A stretch of 9,444 nucleotides of DNA, from assembly GCA_037724045.1 (NCBI GenBank), contig JBBJOW010000090.1:1-9444 (forward strand), written 5' to 3'. Under the pieces are notes generated by a model, which was not told the origin of the DNA, made no database searches, and saw only the letters and a program-made list of their open reading frames with translations. Source of the DNA: DATLGB01 sp037724045. Its GTDB lineage: Bacteria > Actinomycetota > Thermoleophilia > Solirubrobacterales > Solirubrobacteraceae. Shown here in pieces: positions 1 to 5,848 of this stretch (its first letter is position 1; every line of letters begins with the position of its first letter). The translations under genes and the position numbers were made by a program.

Positions 1-133
1 GGCCGAGCTGACGCCGCGCCAGGTCGGCGTCGATGTCCTCAGGGGTCAGCTCGAGGCCCGCGGGGAGGCCCTCGATGACCGCCGTCAGGCCGGGCCCATG
101 GGACTCCCCGGCGGTTGTGAAGCGCAACGGCAT
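1..133 (-). CDS. aroC: Chorismate synthase, N-terminal fragment (cut by window edge)
   Basis: Chorismate synthase converts 5-enolpyruvylshikimate 3-phosphate to chorismate in the cytoplasm, the last step of the shikimate pathway; it needs reduced FMN. Only the first 44 codons are present, starting at the ATG read from 133. The translation begins MPLRFTTAGESHGPGL and continues with a TAVIEGLPAGL stretch and an ARRQ near the edge. The TAGESHG block with His12 is the family's N-terminal signature and contains the conserved active-site histidine; the Arg pair near residue 41 fits the start of the RRQxGxGR region. The start is the first Met and matches the family's usual N terminus; no strong ribosome binding site is visible. 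It lies 41 bases after the calcium-loop protein gene, so it may be the distal gene of the pilus operon or the first gene of a shikimate operon. Recognition is by sequence signature and is firm despite truncation. Confidence 0.93.
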   Translation of the reverse strand, partial: MPLRFTTAGESHGPGLTAVIEGLPAGLELTPEDIDADLARRQLG

Positions 134-150
134 GCGACCCGACACCCTAC

Positions 151-166
151 CGGCGGCTCACCGCCG
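151..166 (-). terminator. Small GC hairpin between the calcium-loop gene and aroC
   Basis: A perfect 6-bp inverted repeat (CGGCGG / CCGCCG) encloses a 4-base loop in the 41-base spacer, 8 bases after the TAA stop of the upstream gene. No T-run follows in the transcription direction, so it is not a classical intrinsic terminator. It could be a weak terminator, a 3' end stabiliser, or chance in GC-rich DNA. Confidence 0.25.
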
Positions 167-174
167 CCCCGCGA

Positions 175-1470
175 TTAGAAGGGCGCGAAGGCCGGGCAGG
201 TCCGCGAGCCGGCGTCCGGCGCGCAGGGATTGAACGGATTCACCTGGAACGGCGTCCCGCCGACGTCGTAGGTCCGCTCGTACATCTCGAACAGGTTGGC
301 CACGTCGTCGTTGTCCTGGTCGTCCTCGCCGTCCAGCAGCCGGTCGCCGTCGACGTCGGGATTCAGTGGGTCGAGGTCGGCGAAAGGCCGCACCGCGAAG
401 GTCCCGTAGGGGGACTTGGGCCACGCAGGCACGGATTCGAGCCCGAGGGTGGCCTTCCACCAGCCCTGAGTGCCCGGCCCGTGGGTCTCGTGGTAGTTGG
501 TCACGCCGTCACGGTCGGCATCGCGCTCGTCGTCGCTCCACACGCCGTCGTCACGGAGCTCGAGCCGGGCCGGGTAGGACGGCGGCGCGAAGGGGATGCC
601 GAAGGAGGCGCTGCGAAAGGCGGGCACCGCGGGCGTCTCACCCGGTCGGCTGGTCTGCGTGCCGTCGCTGTAGGCAAGCGGGGAGTTGGATTCCGGGGCC
701 GCGCGGCCGGGGTCGAAGCCGCTGCCGACGTGACGCCACAGCGCGTGCTCCTCGGCCATCGTCAGCGAGTCGCCGTCGAAGTCGACGCCGGCGTCGGAGG
801 GGTCGAGCGGGTTCGAGAACGGCCGCCTGCCAGGGTAGGGGACGGCGTCCTGGTTGAGATCGCGCGCGGCCCAGTACTCCCAGCCGTCCTCGAGGCCGTC
901 GCCGTCGGTGTCCGCCTTGCAGGGGTCGGTCCCCACCGTGGCCTCCAGCGCGTCGGCGAGCAGGTCGGTGTCGTCGTTGGCGTCGGTGCCGTTCGGAATG
1001 CCGTCCCGGTCGCAGTCGCCGCCGACGTCGCCACCGGGGCCGGGGCCGGAGCCCCCGGATTCCGGGGGCATCACCACGGGCGAGCGGCTCGTGGGGAGGT
1101 ACGCGCTGAAGCGACGGCGGGTGAGCACGCGGACCCGGAAGCGGGTGGGAACGAGGGCCCCGGCCCGGCGCACCATGAGCCGGTCGAGCGACAGCGGGAG
1201 CCTGACGGCCAGGCGCCTGCGCGAGGCGCTCAGCGGCTTGAGGAAGGACGTGGCACCCGCGGGGCTGCGCAGGATGACGGTGTTGGCCGGCCGGCGGGTG
1301 GAGAAGCGCCTGCCCTTGATGATCAGGCGCTCGCCGAGCTCGGGCTTCGCGGGAGTCACTGCGGTCACCACCGGTGGCGGGGGCTTCGGGCGCCTGTTCG
1401 CACCGTCGGCGGCCGCGGCCATGGCGAGGAGGGCGATGAGAGCGCAGGCAAGGGCGATGGAGCGCTTCAC
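175..1470 (-). CDS. Secreted protein with TIG-like domain and six EF-hand/TSP3-like calcium loops
   Basis: 431 residues if started at the GTG read from 1470. This start has GGAG five bases upstream and gives a textbook signal peptide: Lys-Arg at residues 2-3, an Ala/Leu-rich core at 4-20, and a likely cleavage near residues 20-24. An upstream ATG at 1503 overlaps the preceding stop as ATGA and would add 11 residues. Residues 33-115 look like an IPT/TIG immunoglobulin-like fold (VTPAKPELGERLIIKGRRF). A Gly/Pro linker (136-151) follows. Then come six acidic loops with D at positions 1, 3 and 5 and D/E at position 12, beginning at residues 152, 187, 230, 317, 372 and 384. These resemble thrombospondin type 3, dockerin or EF-hand calcium sites. 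Cysteines 153/184 and 416/425 could form disulfides. There is no C-terminal anchor or LPXTG. The role is not known; its place at the end of a pilus operon suggests a calcium-dependent surface, adhesive or pilus-associated protein (inference). Confidence 0.85.
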   Translation of the reverse strand: MKRSIALACALIALLAMAAAADGANRRPKPPPPVVTAVTPAKPELGERLIIKGRRFSTRRPANTVILRSPAGATSFLKPLSASRRRLAVRLPLSLDRLMVRRAGALVPTRFRVRVLTRRRFSAYLPTSRSPVVMPPESGGSGPGPGGDVGGDCDRDGIPNGTDANDDTDLLADALEATVGTDPCKADTDGDGLEDGWEYWAARDLNQDAVPYPGRRPFSNPLDPSDAGVDFDGDSLTMAEEHALWRHVGSGFDPGRAAPESNSPLAYSDGTQTSRPGETPAVPAFRSASFGIPFAPPSYPARLELRDDGVWSDDERDADRDGVTNYHETHGPGTQGWWKATLGLESVPAWPKSPYGTFAVRPFADLDPLNPDVDGDRLLDGEDDQDNDDVANLFEMYERTYDVGGTPFQVNPFNPCAPDAGSRTCPAFAPF

Positions 1471-1475
1471 ACCTA

Positions 1476-1479
1476 CTCC
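1476..1479 (-). promoter_or_regulatory. Shine-Dalgarno GGAG deciding the GTG start of the calcium-loop gene
   Basis: Read on the minus strand the sequence is TGGAGTAGGT followed directly by GTG at 1470. GGAG lies five bases from the GTG, an ideal spacing. The competing ATG at 1503 has a GAGGAG about 11 bases upstream and is coupled to the previous stop. The signal-peptide layout also favours the GTG. Confidence 0.6.
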
Positions 1480-1502
1480 ACTCGGCCGGCGCGAAAGAAC
1501 CA

Positions 1503-2423
1503 TCAGTTCACCCGCTCCTCGTCGACGAATACGGGAAGTGGGCGCCTGCCGACCGCGTCCGCCCTGGCCTGCGGGCTTCCGCGGCCGGTCCCTGACCCCT
1601 TCGCCGAGGCTCGGCCGCCCACCTCGACGCGGCGGATGCGCAGGAGGTCGAGCCGGTACGCGTTGCCGTCGGCGTCGGTGAAGTAGTGCTCGCTCTCGCC
1701 TTTCTTCGGCGAGAGGTAGATGTAGCTGCATGTGGCGGCGCTCGGGCGGCAGATCCCCTCGCCCGCCTGGCTGAAGCGGGTGTCGAGCAGGAAGACCGCG
1801 CGCTTGCGGGTCGCGCTCACACCGAGGAAGACCACGACCGGGTTCTTGGCGCTGGGCAGCAGCTCGAGGCGTTGCACGGTTCGCCTGCGCTCTTCGCCCG
1901 TGCGGCCGAAGCGCACGTCGGCGACGTAGGTGAATGAGCGCCTGACGGGCTCGNNNNNNNNNNNNNNNNNNNNNNNNNNNNNNNNNNNNNNNNNNNNNNN
2001 NNNNNNNNNNNNNNNNNNNNNNNNNNNNNNNNNNNNNNNNNNNNNNNNNNNNNTGCTGCCCGGATCAGGGCCGGCGCCGGTGGACACGCCCCCGAGCGGC
2101 GACTCGGGTTCAATCGCCGTGATCGGGTCGCCGTTGGCGTTGGGGCCGGCACGCATGCCGGGCGGCGGCCGGAACGGGTTGCGAGGGTCGAAGACCCCGA
2201 GGTCGGACCCCTCGCCGGCGCCCTCCTGGGCGGCGTCGACGATAGTCGGCTGGGACGTGCTTCCCGCAGCCACCGCCGGCGCGCCGGGGTCGCCCTCGGA
2301 GGACGAAGCGGGTTTGAGCATCACCACGGGGACGGCGATGAGGGCCACAAGCAACAGCACGGCGACGGGAGCCAGCCGCTTCTCGCGCAGGTCGTGCCAA
2401 AGATCGAGGAGGAAGCCGGTCAT
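1503..2423 (-). CDS. PilP/GspC-position bitopic membrane protein, interrupted by assembly gap
   Basis: The ATG at 2423 overlaps the pilO stop (ATGA). The nominal length is 306 residues, but 34 are unreadable because of the N run, whose true length is unknown. Visible order: a short amphipathic cytoplasmic N terminus, one membrane helix at about 17-36, a Gly/Ser/Ala-rich periplasm-side linker, and FDPRNPFRPP at 78-87. After the gap comes a basic, beta-rich region of about 150 residues with a Cys pair (GICRPSAATC) and an acidic DADGNAYRLDLLRI stretch. The RNPFRPP motif and the position after pilMNO match PilP and GspC, which carry an (R)xPF motif on a linker after the membrane anchor. Unlike Gram-negative PilP there is no lipobox; the helix-anchored layout is closer to GspC. 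It probably joins the PilN-PilO platform. Both sides of the gap are in one frame with 100 N, but this could be chance, so one gene across the gap is likely rather than proven. Confidence 0.7.
   Translation of the reverse strand: MTGFLLDLWHDLREKRLAPVAVLLLVALIAVPVVMLKPASSSEGDPGAPAVAAGSTSQPTIVDAAQEGAGEGSDLGVFDPRNPFRPPPGMRAGPNANGDPITAIEPESPLGGVSTGAGPDPGSXXXXXXXXXXXXXXXXXXXXXXXXXXXXXXXXXXEPVRRSFTYVADVRFGRTGEERRRTVQRLELLPSAKNPVVVFLGVSATRKRAVFLLDTRFSQAGEGICRPSAATCSYIYLSPKKGESEHYFTDADGNAYRLDLLRIRRVEVGGRASAKGSGTGRGSPQARADAVGRRPLPVFVDEERVN
1954..2053. other. Assembly gap, 100 N
   Basis: A run of exactly 100 N, the conventional placeholder for a scaffold gap of unknown size. It lies inside the pilP-position gene, so that protein's middle region is unseen. 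Confidence 0.98.
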
Positions 2424-3379
2424 GGCGTCGCGACGGCGGTGGGAACAGGGGTCGCGCCGCTCTCGGCGGGCGCGACGGGAGTGGCTGCCGGCGTGACGAC
2501 GCCCGGGCCCTGGGGAGACGCACCGGCGGCGGTCCCCTCGGCCCGCGGCGCGAGGTAGACCGTCGCCTCGACCTCGGCCTTCAGCGCCGGAAAGCCGTCT
2601 TCCGCGGCGGTGAAGCTCAGACCGTCGATCGAGAGCAGGCGGCCCTGCACGAGCACCTTCTCATTGGAGACTCGCACGAAGCGCTTGAGACGGTGGAAGA
2701 AGTCCGCGAGCTCGAAGAACTTGCCGTCGAACTCGAAGGTGAGCGGCACGCACTCCAGCCCGGCCGCGCACGTCCCCGGCGCGGCGGGGGCGGCGGCGCC
2801 TCCGCCGACTGGCAGGCCACCCTGGGACGCGGGGGCCGAGGTGGAGGTGTCGGCGGGGTCGACGCCGCTGGCCGCAGCCGCGGCGCCGGTGTCGTTCGCG
2901 CTGTTGACCGCTCCGCCGGCCGTCTCGACCGTGCCCCCCGGGGCGCTCTGGGCCGGCACTCCGCCGGGCGCAGCGGGCGTCGTGCCCGTGCCGCCCGCGG
3001 CGCCGGGCTCAGCCGGAGGCTGGGCGACGGGTGCGGCGAGCGTGGGCTCACCGGCGGCGATCTTGGTGAAGGCGATCCCCGTTCCGCGCGCGGCGGAGTC
3101 GAGCTGCACCAGGAGGCTCGGCATGTCGACCTTCGCCGGCACGGCCTTGCCCAGGCGCACGAGCTGGGCGTAGTCTGCGGCGAAGCTGGTCTTGACGGCA
3201 CGGAGCTGGGCGAGCTGGGACTCGGCGCCATCGCGCGCCTGCTCCTGGGCCGCGAGGTTCTCGCCGGCCTTGACCGCCTCCTCGCGCTTCGGCGAGAGCG
3301 CCAAGAACCAGTAGGCGAGGATCACGACGACCGGCACGATCACCAGGACGATCTTGCGGTCACGGTCGGTGAGGCTCAT
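2420..3379 (-). CDS. pilO: Type IV pilus inner-membrane platform protein PilO with long low-complexity insertion
   Basis: 319 residues, longer than the roughly 200 usual for PilO. The ATG at 3379 overlaps the pilN stop as ATGA. Domains: a basic cytoplasmic N terminus (MSLTDRDRK), a membrane helix at about 9-28, a coiled coil at about 31-65 with an Ala/Gln/Glu heptad feel, then the start of the ferredoxin-like domain (VDMPSLLVQLDSAARGTGIAF, residues 84-104). A Pro/Ala/Gly/Thr insertion follows at about 110-203. The domain then resumes with VPLTFEFDGKFFELADFFHRLKRFVRVS, typical of the PilO second half. Cys204 and Cys210 flank the point of return and could pair. A Pro/Ala-rich tail covers 280-319. 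PilO dimerises with PilN on the outer face of the membrane and connects PilM and the fibre machinery. Assignment rests on order, topology and the second-half motif. Confidence 0.88.
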   Translation of the reverse strand: MSLTDRDRKIVLVIVPVVVILAYWFLALSPKREEAVKAGENLAAQEQARDGAESQLAQLRAVKTSFAADYAQLVRLGKAVPAKVDMPSLLVQLDSAARGTGIAFTKIAAGEPTLAAPVAQPPAEPGAAGGTGTTPAAPGGVPAQSAPGGTVETAGGAVNSANDTGAAAAASGVDPADTSTSAPASQGGLPVGGGAAAPAAPGTCAAGLECVPLTFEFDGKFFELADFFHRLKRFVRVSNEKVLVQGRLLSIDGLSFTAAEDGFPALKAEVEATVYLAPRAEGTAAGASPQGPGVVTPAATPVAPAESGATPVPTAVATP

Positions 3380-4053
3380 CCTCCACCCCCCAGAGAAGCC
3401 GGGACCCGGCGGCCCGCTCCGTCGACGACCGGCTCGGACGGTGTGAAGGCGACGACCACGCTGAACGAATAGAAGGAGCCGCAGTCGCCGCTGGTGGAGG
3501 CGGAGTCGCTCGACCCCTTCGCAGACTCGGTCAGCGACACGTCCTGCACGCGGTAGAGCTCTCGCAGGCGCACCATCAGCTGAGCGACGTCGGGCTGGCG
3601 CGGGGCGCAGCCCAGGAGCGTGGCCGAAGGCCCGATGGCCGTCGTGGCCGTCGCGGCCGTGGCAGTCGCGGCGGCATCCGGGAGCACGGATGCGTCGACC
3701 TGGGAGAGGTAGGTGCGACCCGGCAGCACGAGGGCGAGCTCGCGGACGAAGCGCTCCCAGTCGAAGCGCGCCTCGGCGAGGCTCGTGACCGAGGCCACCC
3801 GGACCTGCTTGATCTGGCTGAAGTTGGCGAAGGCGCCGAGCGTGGCGGTCTCGGCCTGCGCGGCCTGAGCGTCGCGCTGGGCCTGCGCCGCGGCGTCCTC
3901 GCGCGAGCTCACCTGGTTGACGCTCAACACGTAGAAGCCCACCATCGCGAGCGCCACGGCCAGCACGCCGAGGACGGCGTACGCGCTCCCCGGGCGCTCG
4001 CCGCCCGCACGGCGCGGGCGGTGCTCGTCCGGGAGAAGGTTGACGGGCTTCAC
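3376..4053 (-). CDS. pilN: Type IV pilus inner-membrane platform protein PilN
   Basis: 225 residues from a GTG at 4053 that overlaps the pilM stop (GTGA). The N terminus reads (M)KPVNLLPDE, the short cytoplasmic motif that PilN inserts into a groove of PilM; this fixes the start and the identity. A membrane helix lies at about 24-44, an Ala/Gln-rich coiled coil at about 48-75, and a ferredoxin-like domain after about 90 (RFDWERFVRELALVLPGRTYLSQVDAS). Inside that domain an Ala/Thr tract (127-139) and a Ser-rich loop (176-190) are insertions; Cys149 and Cys191 bracket the central part and may form a disulfide outside the membrane. A Gly-rich tail ends the protein, encoded up to the pilO start. 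PilN and PilO heterodimerise to align the assembly machinery. Confidence 0.92.
   Translation of the reverse strand: MKPVNLLPDEHRPRRAGGERPGSAYAVLGVLAVALAMVGFYVLSVNQVSSREDAAAQAQRDAQAAQAETATLGAFANFSQIKQVRVASVTSLAEARFDWERFVRELALVLPGRTYLSQVDASVLPDAAATATAATATTAIGPSATLLGCAPRQPDVAQLMVRLRELYRVQDVSLTESAKGSSDSASTSGDCGSFYSFSVVVAFTPSEPVVDGAGRRVPASLGGGG
3637..3675 (-). repeat. Ala/Thr-coding imperfect short repeats inside pilN
   Basis: Imperfect 9-base units (GCGACGGCC, ACGACGGCC, GCCACGGCC) encode the Ala/Thr tract at residues 127-139 of PilN. The tract sits in a loop of the ferredoxin-like domain and is a likely site of length variation by slippage. Confidence 0.45.
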
Positions 4054-4982
4054 GCGGCGGCTCCGAGGGCCAGCCCGGCCGCGACCGTGTAGCGGTAGGG
4101 ATCGTCGGCCTCCGGCAGGCCGTCGCTGTCGAGGCCGGGAAGCGGGTCGGCCACACGCGACGGGATCGCGATGCGCTCGCCGAGCGCGGCAATCAGCGCC
4201 GCCTCGCCGGCACCGGGGCCCGAAAGGACGATCTCGCCGACGTCGAGCGCGCCGGGCTGGCCGCGGTAGTAGTCGATCGACAGGCCGATCTCGTCGGCAA
4301 GGACGGTCGCGGCAGCCCCGGCATCCCCGCCCTCCCACGGCGCGGACATCGAGCGGGTGAACACACAGGCCTCGCCGACGGCAACCGCCAGGTTGACGAC
4401 GCCGCCGAGGTGGCAGTGCACCCGTGCCTGCTCGCCGACCTCGCCGCCATGCGCGAGGGCGCGCACTAGGGCGAAGGCGTCGAGGTCGATGCCCTGTGGG
4501 CGCAGCCCGGCAGCGCGAACGGCATCGGTCAGCTGGGAGACCATCGTCCTGCGGGCGGCGACGACGACGACGCGCATCCGCTCCACCCCATCCGTGCGCT
4601 CGAAGCCCGCGATCTGGTGGTCGAGCACCGCCTCGTCGAGCGGCATCGCAATCGCCTCGGAGGCCTGGAAGCGCACGGCCGCCTCGCGCTCGGCGCGATC
4701 GTCGATGCGCGGCAGCTCGATCTGGCGCACCACGATCTGCTGGTTGGAGACACCGAGGTGCACGTTGGGGGGCAGGCCCTCGCGCTTGAAGAAGTCGCGC
4801 AGCGCCTCGGCGAGGCGATCGCCGTCCGCGACCTCGCCGTCGGCCATGAGCCCGCGGGGGAGGTCCGTCGCCGCGGCGCGGTCGATGCGGTCGCCGCTCG
4901 CTGACACGGCGGCCATGTAGGCGCCGTCGATGTCGAGACCGACCGACCCCGTGCCTGAGTTCTTTCGAAGTTTGAACGCCAT
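4050..4982 (-). CDS. pilM: Type IV pilus actin-like cytoplasmic protein PilM
   Basis: 310 residues. PilM is an FtsA/actin-fold cytoplasmic protein that binds the PilN N-terminal tail and links the platform to the motor ATPases. Start chosen at the ATG read from 4982, with AAGGGAG five bases upstream; an upstream in-frame start at 5036 lacks such support. VGLDIDGAYM (14-23) matches the first phosphate-binding strand of the actin fold. LGVSNQQIVVRQIELP (76-91) and the EAIAMPLDEAVLDHQI region (109-124) are typical PilM blocks. VHCHLGGVVNLAV (188-200) is at the second phosphate motif but has His where family members usually have Asp. IVLSGPGAG (251-259) is at the adenosine-binding motif. The gene follows pilD by 93 bases and overlaps pilN by four. 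Confidence 0.93.
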   Translation of the reverse strand: MAFKLRKNSGTGSVGLDIDGAYMAAVSASGDRIDRAAATDLPRGLMADGEVADGDRLAEALRDFFKREGLPPNVHLGVSNQQIVVRQIELPRIDDRAEREAAVRFQASEAIAMPLDEAVLDHQIAGFERTDGVERMRVVVVAARRTMVSQLTDAVRAAGLRPQGIDLDAFALVRALAHGGEVGEQARVHCHLGGVVNLAVAVGEACVFTRSMSAPWEGGDAGAAATVLADEIGLSIDYYRGQPGALDVGEIVLSGPGAGEAALIAALGERIAIPSRVADPLPGLDSDGLPEADDPYRYTVAAGLALGAAA

Positions 4983-4987
4983 CCTCG

Positions 4988-4994
4988 CTCCCTT
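4988..4994 (-). promoter_or_regulatory. Shine-Dalgarno AAGGGAG of pilM
   Basis: AAGGGAG on the minus strand, then CGAGG, then ATG at 4982. Five-base spacing supports this pilM start over the in-frame start 54 bases upstream and suggests efficient initiation of the coupled pilMNO block. Confidence 0.7.
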
Positions 4995-5075
4995 ATCGGC
5001 CGTGCGCCCGCCGAACTTGACCCAGGGCCGGGCCACCGGCGGCGACCGGGCAGGCCGGGCGCGCCAGGGACGCTT

Positions 5076-5831
5076 CTAGCTCAGGAAGTTGTCGAGGTAG
5101 AAGTCGACGAGCTCTGGGCCGGCGAGCACTCCCGCGAGGCCCCCGAGCGCCAGGAACGGCCCGAACGGGATGCCGGTCTTGCGAGCGTCCGCGCCCTCAC
5201 GGGCGATGCGCACGAGCCCCGCGACGGTGCCCGAGAGGAATGCGACGAACAGGGCCGGTACCACCGCGGCCCCGAGGAACAGCCCCATGACGCCCGCCAG
5301 CTTGACGTCCCCCATCCCCATCCCGGCGGGTTGGGCGAGCGCGGCGAGCAGCAGGCCGGTGAACGCCGCACCGCCCGCGATCAGGGCCGCGGGCAGCTCG
5401 CCGGTCGCGACCACGGCGGTGATTGCCACCGCGTAGACCGCTGCCGGTGAGACGATCGCGTTCGGAATGATGCGGTGGTCGAGGTCGATGAATGCCACCG
5501 CGACGAGGATCGCGAGGAACGGCAGCTCGATCGCCAGCGTCTCGTCCACCCCGCGCGCGAGCGCGGCGCCTGCGAACGCCGCCGCGGTCAGCGCCTCGAC
5601 GAGCGGGTAGCGCGCCGAGATCGGCTCCGCGCAGTGACGACAGCGCCCGCGTAGGAGCAGCCAGGAGACGACCGGGACGTTGTCCAGGGCGCGCACCGAT
5701 GTTCCGCAGGCGGGGCAGCGCGAGCCCGGCGACACGATCGACTCGCCGCGCGGCACGCGGTGGATGACGACGTTCAGGAACGAGCCGATGACGGCGCCGA
5801 GCACGGCGATGAGGGCGACCGCGGCGACCAT
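5076..5831 (-). CDS. pilD: Prepilin peptidase / N-methyltransferase (PilD, GspO family)
   Basis: 251-residue polytopic membrane aspartyl protease of the GxGD type that cleaves prepilins after the leader Gly and, in the full-length family, N-methylates the new N terminus. GSFLNVVIHRVPRGE (16-30) is the family's N-terminal signature. Two CxxC pairs, C39/C42 and C64/C67, form the zinc-binding cytoplasmic loop of the longer, methylase-bearing type. FIDLDHRIIPN (114-124) holds the first catalytic Asp (D116 or D118) and GMGDVKLAG (172-180) holds the second, D175. About seven or eight hydrophobic segments are visible. The start is the first Met, 17 bases after the PilX-type gene, with no clear ribosome binding site, so it is probably translated by read-through. 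Its substrates are encoded immediately upstream. Confidence 0.96.
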   Translation of the reverse strand: MVAAVALIAVLGAVIGSFLNVVIHRVPRGESIVSPGSRCPACGTSVRALDNVPVVSWLLLRGRCRHCAEPISARYPLVEALTAAAFAGAALARGVDETLAIELPFLAILVAVAFIDLDHRIIPNAIVSPAAVYAVAITAVVATGELPAALIAGGAAFTGLLLAALAQPAGMGMGDVKLAGVMGLFLGAAVVPALFVAFLSGTVAGLVRIAREGADARKTGIPFGPFLALGGLAGVLAGPELVDFYLDNFLS

Positions 5832-5848
5832 CGGGCTGAGAGCTTAGG

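Noticed and set aside
481..1686. A 401-codon open frame on the plus strand
   Set aside because: Antisense shadow of the calcium-loop gene; its composition is low-complexity Val/Gly/Arg and no motif is visible, while the minus frame has a signal peptide and calcium loops.
3380..4192. Upstream extension of the pilO frame
   Set aside because: The extended part is out-of-frame pilN/pilM sequence, Arg/Pro-rich. The ATG at 3379 overlaps the pilN stop and begins a proper membrane protein.
4054..4338. Upstream extension of the pilN frame
   Set aside because: It reads through pilM in another frame. The GTG at 4053 gives the conserved KPVNLLPDE start.
4983..5036. An 18-residue N-terminal extension of PilM
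   Set aside because: The ATG at 4982 has an ideal AAGGGAG site; the extension is outside the conserved domain and not typical of PilM.
4983..5075. Promoter between pilD and pilM
   Set aside because: A GATAAG lies upstream of pilM but no acceptable -35 box is found at the right distance; I could not support a promoter.
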